In this document: positions 42,321 to 53,713 of the stretch, piece after piece
How positions within the stretch are numbered: the first letter of the stretch is position 1
Layout: the number at the start of each line of letters is the position of its first letter
Source: Deltaproteobacteria bacterium UBA4427
Lineage (GTDB): Bacteria; Myxococcota_A; UBA9160; UBA4427
DNA length: 64,000 nt
NCBI GenBank assembly: GCA_002390675.1
Contig: DGPZ01000019.1
Span: 10,329-74,328, forward strand
Direction of reading: 5' to 3'
Notes under the pieces: model-generated
Databases searched by the model: none
The model's input: the letters and a program-made list of their open reading frames with translations, nothing else
Told to the model about the DNA's origin: nothing
Translations under genes and position numbers: made by a program

Positions 42321-43676
42321 TTACGTTTCGGCCGTTTCCGCAGAAGTTGTTGGACGTGCACCCTGAAGAAAGCCCAACACGTAGGGGCCAATTATGTCCA
42401 AGGGCCGAATGCCCGGAGCCAACTCTGCGGCGAGACCGTAGAGCAGCGAAAACGCGCGTCCCCAGGACACCAAACCGTCCGGCAGCTTGAAGCTCTTCAG
42501 CATCCACATGTGCTCGCGCATCTTCACAAAATATTCGCCGAAATCAATCTCGGACAACTCCGAGGGCGTCAGATTGAAATAGGTCGGGTCGAAGGATAGC
42601 TTTGCGAGTTCTCGCGCCGCTTCTCGGTCTTCCTCACGAAGGATTCCGATTTGAATCATGCTGTCTACCCACAACTCATCGTTGCGGGTGACCGCAGCGA
42701 GCACGTTCTGTCGAATCCCGTCCATCGTCTCGGACTCGATTTCCTCGTTCATTCCGAAATCGATAATCGCAACACGACCTTCCAGGTCTACTAACAGGTT
42801 TCCTGGATGCGGATCGCAGTGAAAGAAATAATCGCGAAACATTTGATGAAGAAACGCCCGCGTCGCTGTTTGAACGATTTCTTGTACGTCGACATCTCGA
42901 GCTTCCAGGGTTTCGCGGTCGTTGATCTTGTCGCCTTCGATAAACTCCATCGTCAAAACGCGCTGTGACGTCGTTGCCCAGTCGATGCGGGGAATTCTGA
43001 CCTTCGCGAAGAGTTCGGGATCCGCCGCCAAGTTCTCAGCGACACGCTCCGCCGCCCGCCCCTCCGAGCGGTAGTCCATCTCGCCCCTGATTGATCGCGC
43101 GATCTGCACGTGGATAGAAAGCAAATCCGGCGCTACGAACGGATTAAATAGCCAGAGTGCTAGGCGCGCCATTCGCAGATCAACCGCGACGGAGCGCTCG
43201 ACGCCGGGATAGAGGACCTTTACGGCAACATCACGGCCTTCATGATCTCGTGCCTTATGCACCTGCCCGAGGCTCGCCGAAGCCACGGGGTCCTTATCGA
43301 TCAATGCGAAGAGCTCGTCACTGCCCTTGCCGAAAGCCGTCCGGATTTGGTGTTCGATCTCTTCGAAGGGATGTGGCGGAACGCGATCCTGAAGCCTGAC
43401 CAACTCCGCCGTCATTGAATCAGGAATCACATCGACGCGAAGACTTGCCACCTGTCCAAGTTTGATCAGTCCACCGCGGTAGCGCGACGCGATCGTCACG
43501 AATCGATGGGCTAGGCCTTTATAAAGATTGTCGAGCCAAGCTTCGTCTCGCCGAAGCTGTCCGCGGCGAACGGCCCGGCCCATAAGATAAACCCACGCCG
43601 CATGCACTATCAGGGTCGCAAGCACGAGCGTGCGGGTGGCCAGAGCGAGTCGGGACGGACCCGGAACGGGAGACAT
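42321..43676 (-). CDS. ABC1/UbiB-family atypical kinase
   Basis: 451 residues. A hydrophobic segment at 11-33 suggests a membrane anchor. Family signatures: KLGQ at 72-75 (the KxGQ motif), DPVASASLGQVHKA (in place of the ATP loop), the lysine in VAVKVLYPG, and the catalytic block HCDPHPGNLLVDLEG followed by VAIIDFGMNEE. UbiB/COQ8-like proteins support ubiquinone synthesis or lipid handling by ATPase activity. It follows the OmpA-family gene by eight bases in the same direction, so they are probably co-transcribed, an unusual pairing without other quinone genes in view. Confidence 0.93.
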   Translation of the reverse strand: MSPVPGPSRLALATRTLVLATLIVHAAWVYLMGRAVRRGQLRRDEAWLDNLYKGLAHRFVTIASRYRGGLIKLGQVASLRVDVIPDSMTAELVRLQDRVPPHPFEEIEHQIRTAFGKGSDELFALIDKDPVASASLGQVHKARDHEGRDVAVKVLYPGVERSVAVDLRMARLALWLFNPFVAPDLLSIHVQIARSIRGEMDYRSEGRAAERVAENLAADPELFAKVRIPRIDWATTSQRVLTMEFIEGDKINDRETLEARDVDVQEIVQTATRAFLHQMFRDYFFHCDPHPGNLLVDLEGRVAIIDFGMNEEIESETMDGIRQNVLAAVTRNDELWVDSMIQIGILREEDREAARELAKLSFDPTYFNLTPSELSEIDFGEYFVKMREHMWMLKSFKLPDGLVSWGRAFSLLYGLAAELAPGIRPLDIIGPYVLGFLQGARPTTSAETAET

Positions 43677-43684
43677 CTACAAAA

Positions 43685-44818
43685 TCAACTTTCTGGGGCG
43701 GCTTCCAAGGGCGCGGTTGGCTGCTCCTCCGCGAGTCTACCCCCATCTTGCGCCGGTGGCTCCGATCCATCTGCCGCTGGTGCGGGAGCGGCCTCCGGGA
43801 CTTTGGAAACCATGGGGGCCGCGGCGATTATCGGCGGCGCTGGTGCGGCCTCATTCGATGATTGGGTTTCGCCGGCGGACACAGCAGGAACGGTCGCTTG
43901 CGCGGCTTCGCCTTGTATCTCTTTAGCAGCAGCTTCGTTCTCTGCCTCGTCAGACGTAGGCTTTGACACTGGAAGTTCCGCGCCCTTTGTGGGCACGAGA
44001 CGAATTTCGATTCGGCGATTCATCCGACGATTGGCGACGGTATCGTTGGGCGCAATGGGAACATTCGGGCCGAGCGATATAACGGCGAGTCGACCACCCG
44101 GAATGCCGTGCTCCTCTAATAAGCGCACTACCCGTGCCGCGCGAGCCGCCGCCAACTCCCAATTCGTGGGATAGCGCTTCGCGAGCGCGCCGCGGATGCG
44201 ACGATCATCCGTATGTCCACGCACTTCGATGAAGTCCTCAAGGTTCTTGAGTTGCCCCGCGACCTTGACCAGTACGCGGCGGCCGACCGAATCGAGTTCG
44301 GCTGATCCCGACGCGAATAACACCTCGTCGGACACGTTCAGGCGCAGGCCTTCGCGCAATCGCTCGATCTCTATCTGCCCCGAGGAAACCTCTGACTCCA
44401 GATCCGTCACGAGTTCATCGTAAGTCGATTGCATCGACGAGATCACCGCCTCACGCTCGGCGAGCGCGGCAGCCGCCTGCAGGTGCGCCAGGCGCTCAGC
44501 ATCTAGATTCTGATCGAGCCTATCTGCGCGCTCCTTTTGAGATGCCAGATTACTGGCCAGCGTAGTTCGCGTGACTCGCTCGTCCTCATAGGACTCCTGA
44601 GCCTCGACCCATTGTTCCTCGAGGCTGTCGCGCTCAATCGTCAGCCGCCGAACCTCGTAGGCCAGCCTTTCGCGCTCTTTTTCGAGCGAGACATGCTCGT
44701 CATTCAGTGAGTCGTAGGCGCTCCGCGCAACGCAGCCCGTCCCGATCCACACCACTGAAACCAACAACAACCAACGCGCTACAACTCGCGAAACGAACTT
44801 CGGCAAACCGACCCCCAA
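43685..44818 (-). CDS. OmpA-family lipoprotein with coiled coil and Ala/Pro-rich tail
   Basis: 377 residues from a TTG start. Signal region WLLLVSVVWIGTGC suggests a lipoprotein (cysteine after GTG). A charged coiled coil of about 120 residues (EKERERLAYEVRRLTIERDS) leads to the OmpA peptidoglycan-binding domain: EVLFASGSAELDSVGRRVLV, FIEVRGHTDDRRI and ANRRMNRRIEIRL. The last ~90 residues are Ala/Pro/Glu-rich and disordered. TTG 44806, with GGGGG ahead, would remove four residues and is an alternative. Probably tethers outer membrane to the wall. UbiB-type gene follows after eight bases; no motA/motB partner is present. Confidence 0.9.
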   Translation of the reverse strand: MGVGLPKFVSRVVARWLLLVSVVWIGTGCVARSAYDSLNDEHVSLEKERERLAYEVRRLTIERDSLEEQWVEAQESYEDERVTRTTLASNLASQKERADRLDQNLDAERLAHLQAAAALAEREAVISSMQSTYDELVTDLESEVSSGQIEIERLREGLRLNVSDEVLFASGSAELDSVGRRVLVKVAGQLKNLEDFIEVRGHTDDRRIRGALAKRYPTNWELAAARAARVVRLLEEHGIPGGRLAVISLGPNVPIAPNDTVANRRMNRRIEIRLVPTKGAELPVSKPTSDEAENEAAAKEIQGEAAQATVPAVSAGETQSSNEAAPAPPIIAAAPMVSKVPEAAPAPAADGSEPPAQDGGRLAEEQPTAPLEAAPES

Positions 44819-44927
44819 CGTATTCGCCCAACTGACCTGAACTCACAGACTGTCGGGTGCCATAATACGATGCCGTGAATTGAGCTTAGGTTCAAATCGA
44901 GCCGGCTTTCCGTCTCGTCCTGGGTGC

Positions 44928-47345
44928 TCAGTTCACCTTATCAGTAAGCGTGTGCCGCAGCGCTTCGTCGATCGTCGCCACGAATTCAAGATCCAAGCCG
45001 TCGAGCAAACCCTCGCCAATCTCTTCAACATCTCTTCGATTCCGCTCGGGCAATACCACGCGCTCAATACCGGCCCGCTTCGCCGCCAGCACTTTCTCCT
45101 TGATGCCGCCAACCGGCAGCACCTTTCCACGGAGCGTGATCTCACCAGTCATTGCGAGCCGAGGCCTGATTGCACGTCCGGTCAACAGCGACGCAAGCGA
45201 TGAAACCATGCCGACACCTGCAGACGGACCATCCTTCGGCACCGCGCCCTGAGGAACGTGGACATGAACGTCGTGAGAATCGAAAGCCATCGGCCCAAGG
45301 GCGTAATCTTTTGCGTGGTTGCGGAGCCAGGAACGAGCTGCCTCGACGGACTCTCGCATGACATCGCCCATAGAGCCGGTTAGTTTGAGGTCGCCCTTCC
45401 CATCCATATGGGTCGACTCAATAAAGAGAATATCTCCACCCGTCGGTGTCCAAGCGAGTCCGACTGCGACTCCGGGCATCGCATCATCTTCCGCGAGTTC
45501 CGGCTCTGCCTTGATCGGCCCCAGCAGTTCCTCAATATCGGCACCAGCGATCGTGAACGGTCCCTCGCGCTCGCCTTCAGCCACCTTCCGCGCAATCTTA
45601 CGGCAGACCCCACCGATCTCACGCTCGAGACTCCGGACGCCTGCTTCGCGCGTGTACGACTCGATCAGCTTAACAACGGCATCGTCGGCGAGTTCGAAGC
45701 CCGTCGCGCCAATGCCATTGCGCTCAACCTGGCGTGGAACAAGGAAGCCCTTGGCTATCTCGACTTTTTCCTCGAGGGTATACCCCGGTAGATCGATCAC
45801 TTCCATTCGGTCACGAAGCGCCGCGGGCACATTGTCGATCACGTTAGCCGTGGCAATAAACAGAACCTTCGAGAGATCCAAGGGCACTTCGAGATAGTGA
45901 TCGCTGAACTCGTTGTTCTGTTCGGGATCGAGCACTTCAAGCAGCGCCGACGACGGGTCTCCTCGTCCATCCGCGCCGACCTTATCGATCTCGTCGAGCA
46001 GAATGACAGGGTTGCGAGTGCCTGCCTTGCGAAGGCCCTGCACGAATCGGCCGGGGAGTGCTCCGACATAGGTTCGGCGATGACCACGAACTTCGGCTTC
46101 GTCGCGTACGCCGCCGAGGGAGATGCGAACAAATTCGCGTCCCAGAGCACGTGCCACGGACTTACCGAGCGAGGTTTTACCGGTGCCGGGCGGCCCCGCA
46201 AAGCAGAGAATCGGACCCTTGAGGTCACGCTTCAGGGAAAGCACCGCGATGTATTCGACAATCCGGTCCTTGATTTTATTCAGGCCGAAATGATCGGCGT
46301 CCAGCACTGCGCGCGCGGCATTAACGTCAAGCACGTCCTCGGACGTCTCGTTCCAGGGCAGAGCGACCATCCACTCTAGATAGTTTCGAATCACCGCGTG
46401 CTCAGCCGCCGCGGAAGGCGTCTGCGAAAACCGCTCGAGTTCGCGGGTCGCCTGCTTATGAGCTTCTTCGGGCATCCCAGCTTCTTCGATTTCCGTACGA
46501 AGCCGTTCGACTTCTTCTTCGTCGTCTTCGCTCTCGCCTAACTCACGCCGAATCGCATCGAGCTGCTGGCGCAGCATGTATTCACGCTGCGTCTTGCCCA
46601 TCTCGTTCTGGACCTTCTGCTTGATCTCCGTCTCGATCTGGATTGCTTCCGTCTCCTTCGAGAGTTGATCCAATACGAGACGCAGTCGGATGCCTACGTG
46701 ATTCGCTTCAAGCACTTGCTGCTTACCGGCAACATCGAGTTCAAGATTCGAAGCGACCAGATCCGCGAGCTTCGAGGGATCTTCCAGATTAGCGACGAGC
46801 ACCTGAAGCTCATCGGACAACCGAGAGCTCTCAGCGACCAGCGTGCTGAACTGTTGGGCCACGCTTCGCACGAGTGCCGTCATCTCAACGGATTCGTCGT
46901 CTTCACCAACTTCCTCGACACGCGAAATTTCTGCGCGGAGGAAGGGATCCGTCTCAGTAAATCTTCCGAGTTCCACCCGGGCGACGCCCTGCACGAGCAA
47001 CCGGTAGGAGTCATCGGGAAATTTCAGCATCTTAACAACGCGCAGCACCGTGCCGACGGAATAGACATCATCGGGTCCCGGCGGACCGCTGAGATCCCGC
47101 TTAACAGCGGTACAGACCATCAGCCGATCCGGTCGAACTAAGGCGTCGTCGACCAGTCGCTGAGATGCTGGGGTATTCACAACTAGAGGCGACAAGAGAT
47201 ACGGAAAGAGAACCGTATTCTTGAGGGGCAGCACGGGCAGCACTCCCGGAAGCTCCATGATCTCATCAAGTTCATCGTCCGGACCGCTGCCAACGGCAAT
47301 TTCCGTACCGCCGAGCTGCTCGTCTATCTGTCCCTCGTCTTCCAT
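44928..47345 (-). CDS. lon: ATP-dependent Lon protease (second copy, heat-shock cluster)
   Basis: 805 residues, complete LonA: substrate-binding domain (PGVLPVLPLKNTVLFPYLLS), coiled helical middle, AAA+ with FAGPPGTGKTSLGKSVA and ILLDEIDKVGADGRGD, and protease domain with catalytic Ser in PKDGPSAGV and Lys in GGIKEKVLAAKRAG. It differs at many positions from the copy at 18691-21144, so it is a paralogue rather than a recent duplicate. It follows dnaK and hsp20 on the same strand, 54 bases after hsp20, which fits a stress-induced protease working with those chaperones. In Myxococcus two Lon proteases have separate vegetative and developmental roles (LonV, LonD); whether this applies here is untested. 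Confidence 0.96.
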   Translation of the reverse strand: MEDEGQIDEQLGGTEIAVGSGPDDELDEIMELPGVLPVLPLKNTVLFPYLLSPLVVNTPASQRLVDDALVRPDRLMVCTAVKRDLSGPPGPDDVYSVGTVLRVVKMLKFPDDSYRLLVQGVARVELGRFTETDPFLRAEISRVEEVGEDDESVEMTALVRSVAQQFSTLVAESSRLSDELQVLVANLEDPSKLADLVASNLELDVAGKQQVLEANHVGIRLRLVLDQLSKETEAIQIETEIKQKVQNEMGKTQREYMLRQQLDAIRRELGESEDDEEEVERLRTEIEEAGMPEEAHKQATRELERFSQTPSAAAEHAVIRNYLEWMVALPWNETSEDVLDVNAARAVLDADHFGLNKIKDRIVEYIAVLSLKRDLKGPILCFAGPPGTGKTSLGKSVARALGREFVRISLGGVRDEAEVRGHRRTYVGALPGRFVQGLRKAGTRNPVILLDEIDKVGADGRGDPSSALLEVLDPEQNNEFSDHYLEVPLDLSKVLFIATANVIDNVPAALRDRMEVIDLPGYTLEEKVEIAKGFLVPRQVERNGIGATGFELADDAVVKLIESYTREAGVRSLEREIGGVCRKIARKVAEGEREGPFTIAGADIEELLGPIKAEPELAEDDAMPGVAVGLAWTPTGGDILFIESTHMDGKGDLKLTGSMGDVMRESVEAARSWLRNHAKDYALGPMAFDSHDVHVHVPQGAVPKDGPSAGVGMVSSLASLLTGRAIRPRLAMTGEITLRGKVLPVGGIKEKVLAAKRAGIERVVLPERNRRDVEEIGEGLLDGLDLEFVATIDEALRHTLTDKVN

Positions 47346-47811
47346 GATGCCTTCCGTGTCGTGGGTGGCCTACACCAAACACACGACGTTGACGCTCAAT
47401 TAATCCGCTTTTTCAGTTTCGACAGGGAGCGTCCGGCGTTCGGGACTCCGCCTCGGAATACGAACCTCGAGAAACCCATCTTCAAGCCGTGCACGAACAA
47501 GATCGGGATCGAAACTGGCCTCGATACCGATCTCCCGTTCGAAGGGCCCAAAAGAGATCTCCATTTGCTTGAGTCGATCGATCGCAGCCGAAGGCGGCAA
47601 TTTCCGCACTCCCCGTAAACGAAGCATGGATCCCTCGACGTTCACTTTGAGATCCTCACTCCTGACGCCTGCGACCTCAAACCGGATGACGACCTCGGCC
47701 TCTGTCTCGAAGACATCGGCCGAAGGCTGCCACCGGTCGCCGCGCAAGCGATCCGGGAACTCGCCGTAAAGTTCGACAAGCGGATGGGGACGCGACTTCT
47801 CAGAAATAGGC

Positions 47812-49752
<1,941 letters not shown>

Positions 49753-50351
49753 GGGTCTCTAGCCTCTCATGCTCTTACTTAAATCGTGTAGGGTTCGTGC
49801 ACTGCCCCGGGGACATCGTTCCGATATCTGCGGCACTCGCGATCAATCCACCGTGGGTCAAGCCACTCGGTCTCATAACCACCTGAATTGGCTGGAAACC
49901 TCGGGCCGACGGCGGTCATGTCAATCAGCCTCCGTGATTTTCTGAGTTCGGTGACTCAGCGCGCGTCGGACAAGCTAAAGTGAGGGTTAAAAGAACCACC
50001 CTGCGCACTGCAGTAAGGTAACGATGGCGGGAACACCCGATTCTTAGTCGGGGTCCACCTAGAAATCTGCACGCATGGAGGCTTTCGACACGCGGCAATC
50101 ATGAAAGATCTCCAGTAACCGCTTGAATTTCCGATGGTTTGAATGGAGAAGGAGTCAACCTCCGGCTATGTTCCACCCCTCCGGGTAGACCAAGCAGAAT
50201 GTTTGCGGAAAGACCGCAAAGCCCGACCCTATATGAGATCTCGGATCATATTTGAACCGGTCTCAGAGCGTATCCAGCACACAGACTGTCCGCGGAGGCA
50301 ATTCGCAGGTCAGTCCGTTTGAGAGATAGGACGAGAGGAACAAGGATCGGG
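49753..50351. other. 599-base divergent gap between dnaK and gspC, with hairpins
   Basis: No protein gene is supported here. Three perfect small inverted repeats stand out: CTGAGT/ACTCAG (49942-49959), CCCGA/TCGGG (50036-50052) and TTTGCGG/CCGCAAA (50202-50220). No CIRCE, no known riboswitch consensus and no clear -35/-10 pair could be confirmed by eye. Its length, far above the window's usual spacing, suggests a non-coding RNA or a complex control region for the secretion operon. Confidence 0.5.
50202..50220 (+). repeat. AAAGA-loop hairpin ahead of gspC
   Basis: TTTGCGG (50202-50208) and CCGCAAA (50214-50220) form a perfect seven-pair stem with loop AAAGA, about 130 bases before gspC. A hairpin of the same size with the identical loop lies ahead of gspL at 61263-61281. 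Confidence 0.55.
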
Positions 50352-51239
50352 ATGGGTCCCTGGGTGATCAAGGCACTGAATTTCGTCCTGGTGGGAGCGA
50401 GCTGCTTCCTGGTGGCCGGAGTCGTGACCGAAATTGGAGGAGAGGCGATTGAGCCGCCGCCGATCTCGAACGAGGTCCATCGGATTGAATCCGGCGATGC
50501 CGTCGCTGCCGCGTCGCCTTCGGCCATTCTTGATCGCAATCTTTTTGGTGCCCAGCTCGCTGGCGAAGCTCAGATCGTCAATACGAGTGCCGCCGCTTCC
50601 GACGAAAATCTCGAGGCGACGAAACTTCCGCTCCGGCTTCTCGGAACCGCAGCTGCCCGTGACGTTGACCGATCGCGCGCCGCGATCCAAGATGAAAAGA
50701 CGCGAAAGCACATCGTCGTCGCCGTCGGCGACGAACTCGCAGGGCATACCCGAGTCCGCGTGAGGGATATTCAGCGGTCACGCGTCGTCCTCGACAATCG
50801 CGGGAAGCTCGAAGAACTCGCCCTGCACGACGAAGACGACCGGCCGAAGCTCAAGGCGAAGAGGCCCCGCGTGCGCGAAGCCCGACGTAAGCCTCTGAAG
50901 GACACCCTCAACGACCGTCTAGCAAAGATCAACGGTAAGAATGGACAGGGCATTTCCAACCTTCTCTCCTCCGCACGGATCGTCCCGGAATACGACAAGG
51001 CCAGCGGCGAGATGCTCGGCATGAAAGTCGATACGATCAAAGCGGACAGTCTCTTAGAAAAAATCGGTCTTCAAAATGGCGACATCATTACGGAGGTGAA
51101 CGGCATAGTCGTCGACCGCCTCGAAGCAACTAGCAAGATCTTTGAAGAGCTCTCTAGTGCAAAAGAAATCAACGTAGCCGCTACCCGCGGCAACGAAGGC
51201 GTGATCCTTGGTGGTATCGCCGACGACCTCATGGAGTAG
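50352..51239 (+). CDS. gspC: Type II secretion system inner-membrane protein GspC
   Basis: 295 residues. Short cytoplasmic start, one membrane helix (NFVLVGASCFLVAGVV), then the homology-region domain (DRNLFGAQLAG, LPLRLLGTAAARDVDRSRAA) that contacts the secretin, and a C-terminal PDZ domain (LLEKIGLQNGDIITEVNG) for substrate or GspD binding. ATG 50352 (MGPWVIKALNF), with AAGGA upstream, is preferred to the start at 50319, which adds 11 mostly basic residues. First gene of a complete gspC-N operon; the secretin gene begins eight bases after its stop. Confidence 0.93.
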   Translation: MGPWVIKALNFVLVGASCFLVAGVVTEIGGEAIEPPPISNEVHRIESGDAVAAASPSAILDRNLFGAQLAGEAQIVNTSAAASDENLEATKLPLRLLGTAAARDVDRSRAAIQDEKTRKHIVVAVGDELAGHTRVRVRDIQRSRVVLDNRGKLEELALHDEDDRPKLKAKRPRVREARRKPLKDTLNDRLAKINGKNGQGISNLLSSARIVPEYDKASGEMLGMKVDTIKADSLLEKIGLQNGDIITEVNGIVVDRLEATSKIFEELSSAKEINVAATRGNEGVILGGIADDLME

Positions 51240-51247
51240 TAACAGCA

Positions 51248-53713
51248 GTGCGCCCGTACCGCTTTAAGCAATCAACTCTATTGACTCGGCTGGCAATACC
51301 TTTGCTGGCATGCTTCGCCTTGTGCTCGGTCCCGTTGACCAGCTTTGCTCAGCCTGCGGACGAAGAGGAACTTATTTCTCTCGACTTCGCAGACGTCGAG
51401 CTTCCCGTGGTCATCGACACAATTTCGCGGCTGACGGGATACAACTTCATCTACGACGATCGCGTACGCGGTCGCGTCACGATCGTCTCCCCAACCGAAG
51501 TCACCATCGACCAAGCCTTCGCCGTCTTCGAATCGGTTCTCAAGGTTAAGGGTTTTTCACTCGTCCTCGGTCCGGGCAACACCTACAAAATCCTGCCCAT
51601 TCGAGACATCAAGGAATCCAGCGTCGACACGATCAAGGACAACCGCCCGTCGCCGAATCGTGACCGCTTCGTCACTCGTCTCGTTCCGCTCCAGTTCATC
51701 GACGCCGCGGCCATCACACAAACGATCAAGCCACTCATCTCGAAGGACGCGTCCCTCGTCGCCTACGACGCTACGAACACGATCATAGTCACCGACAGCG
51801 AAAGCAATATCCGGCGCCTGCTGTCGATCCTCGCCGCGTTAGACGTCGAGAGTTATCGCCAAGAGCTCGCTGTGATCAAGATTGAGCATGCGGATGCCAA
51901 CACGCTTGCGGAGCAGCTTTCCGAAATTTACGGAGCGGAAGTCGCTTCTGCGTCAGGTGGTTCGACAGCAGCGCAGAGACGCGCTCGATCGCGGCGTCGA
52001 ACTACGAATACCTCCAGTGCGGCAGCAGCTACGGGAGGCGACAACGCCGTGGGCCCGACCGTGCGCATCCTCCCCGATGAGCGCACGAATTCGCTGCTCG
52101 TCCTTTCGTCGCGCCAGCAGCTCGCAGACATTCGCGGGCTTGTTCGTAAGCTCGACATCCAAGTTCGCGGCGAAGGTCGCATCCAGGTCTACTACTTGCG
52201 GCATGCGGATGCCGAAGAACTTTCGGAGACGCTCAACTCGTTAGTCGGGTCCGGCGGTGGAAGTTCGAGCCGAAGCTCCAGCCTCCCTGGCTCCACTTCA
52301 AATAACCAGAGTATTCGCTCCGCCGTCACGCCTCTTGATGACGGCATCACCGTGACAGCTGACCCCGCCACGAACGCACTCGTTATCAAGGCGAGCAAGG
52401 AAGGCTACGAGACTCTCAAGCAGGTCATTGAGAAGCTCGACGTCTCCCGGCCGCAAGTGCTCGTCGAAGCGCTGATCGTGGAGGTCGACGTTACCGACGA
52501 CCTCTCTCTCGGATTCGACATCGCCTATCGAATGGTCAACGGCGATATGGATCTTCTGCTCCAGACTGGCAACGCCGTCGTTCCTGGCAGCGGTCTCGCA
52601 GCCGCAGCGCTTTCGAACGCCTTCGAGAACCCGGCGGACGCATTTACGCCCGGCGCAGTCGCCACAAGCAACGGCGGCAGCTTCGGAATCGGCATGCAAG
52701 CCCTGGCCTCGGATAAGGACGTCAACATCGTCTCTGCCCCACACATTCTGACCTCGGACAACGAGGAAGCCGAAATCATCATCGGCGACAATATTCCGAT
52801 CGTGACCGGTCGAACCGAAGCGGCAACCGGCGGTCCCAGCCTCTCCCAGGCGGTCAATGTTGAACGTCAAGATGTCGGTGTCACCCTCCGTGTCACACCG
52901 CAAATCAGCGAAGGTGAAACGCTGCGGCTAAATATATTCCAGGAAATCACGGAGGTTTCACCTAACCCGGCAACTGGCGATCCCGACGAAGTCGGCGTCG
53001 CGCTGAGCAATCGCAAGATCGAAAACACGGTCGTCGTTAACGACGGCGAAACCGTTGCAATCGGCGGGCTAATCGACGAGAGCTATACGGAAACAGAGCG
53101 TGGTGTCCCCTTCCTGCGCGACGTTCCTTACCTCGGCTGGCTCTTCAAGACTAAGACCGAGTCGCTCCGCAAGACTAATCTGCTCATCTTCTTGACGCCG
53201 CATATCATCAGGAACGCGGATGACCTCGAGCGGGAAACGATCCGCAAGCGGCTCGAACTTGAAGAACGGGTCGGAAACGAACACGCGTTTGCCGAGCTGG
53301 AAGATTGGAACCGACCCACCGGAGGACGAGACTTTGCCGTCGCGGAAGAGCTGACGCGCCACAGCCTTCGCTACCCGATCGATCGAATGCGTGAACTCGA
53401 AGAACGACATGAGAAGCTTCGAGACGAGCGAGAAGCCGAGGCGGAGCGAGTCGCCGAAGCCGGCATTCAGCGTTACGCAGTCCGCGTCGCAAGCTTCCTG
53501 GACGAAAACCAAGCCGCGCAGACATTGACGGCTCTGATCGACTCGGGCTACGACGGAACACTCGTGACCAGCGAATCCGACGGCAACCTCGTCTTCACGA
53601 TCCAAATCGGTCCCTTCGAAGACCTTTGGACTGCCGACAGGACCGCGCAGACGCTAGATGCTGCCTACGGCCACCAGTCGTCCGTAACTGTTCTGCGAGG
53701 CTCCGCTCCGTGA
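51248..53713 (+). CDS. gspD: Secretin GspD with C-terminal SPOR domain
   Basis: 821 residues from a GTG start. Signal peptide ending near SFAQPA; N0 domain (ISLDFADVELPVVIDTISRL), N1-N3 ring domains (residues ~110-420, with a Gly/Ser loop in N3), secretin barrel with VNIVSAPHILTSDNEEAEII and VGVTLRVTPQISEGETLRL and GLIDESYTETERGVPFLRD. After the barrel comes a charged linker (RMRELEERHEKLRDEREAEA) and a SPOR-like domain at 741-818 (YAVRVASFLDENQAAQTLTA to FTIQIGPFEDL). Secretins normally end at the S-domain or soon after; peptidoglycan-binding SPOR is not a usual part. GspE overlaps the stop (GTGA). Confidence 0.95.
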   Translation: MRPYRFKQSTLLTRLAIPLLACFALCSVPLTSFAQPADEEELISLDFADVELPVVIDTISRLTGYNFIYDDRVRGRVTIVSPTEVTIDQAFAVFESVLKVKGFSLVLGPGNTYKILPIRDIKESSVDTIKDNRPSPNRDRFVTRLVPLQFIDAAAITQTIKPLISKDASLVAYDATNTIIVTDSESNIRRLLSILAALDVESYRQELAVIKIEHADANTLAEQLSEIYGAEVASASGGSTAAQRRARSRRRTTNTSSAAAATGGDNAVGPTVRILPDERTNSLLVLSSRQQLADIRGLVRKLDIQVRGEGRIQVYYLRHADAEELSETLNSLVGSGGGSSSRSSSLPGSTSNNQSIRSAVTPLDDGITVTADPATNALVIKASKEGYETLKQVIEKLDVSRPQVLVEALIVEVDVTDDLSLGFDIAYRMVNGDMDLLLQTGNAVVPGSGLAAAALSNAFENPADAFTPGAVATSNGGSFGIGMQALASDKDVNIVSAPHILTSDNEEAEIIIGDNIPIVTGRTEAATGGPSLSQAVNVERQDVGVTLRVTPQISEGETLRLNIFQEITEVSPNPATGDPDEVGVALSNRKIENTVVVNDGETVAIGGLIDESYTETERGVPFLRDVPYLGWLFKTKTESLRKTNLLIFLTPHIIRNADDLERETIRKRLELEERVGNEHAFAELEDWNRPTGGRDFAVAEELTRHSLRYPIDRMRELEERHEKLRDEREAEAERVAEAGIQRYAVRVASFLDENQAAQTLTALIDSGYDGTLVTSESDGNLVFTIQIGPFEDLWTADRTAQTLDAAYGHQSSVTVLRGSAP

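Noticed and set aside
49753..49830. CIRCE element or sigma32 promoter upstream of dnaK
   Set aside because: No TTAGCACTC/GAGTGCTAA inverted repeat and no CTTGAA with CCCCAT at proper spacing could be found.
50161..50230. Possible c-di-GMP-I (GEMM) riboswitch because of CGCAAAGCC after the hairpin
   Set aside because: Only this short piece matches; the GGCAAACC partner segment and the GGGGTTACC-like distal part are missing, so it is kept only as an unexplained hairpin.
53626..53709. Upstream start for gspE at 53626
   Set aside because: Those 28 codons overlap the SPOR-coding end of gspD in another frame, are Arg/Cys-rich and unlike GspE; the GTGA overlap at 53710 is the better start.
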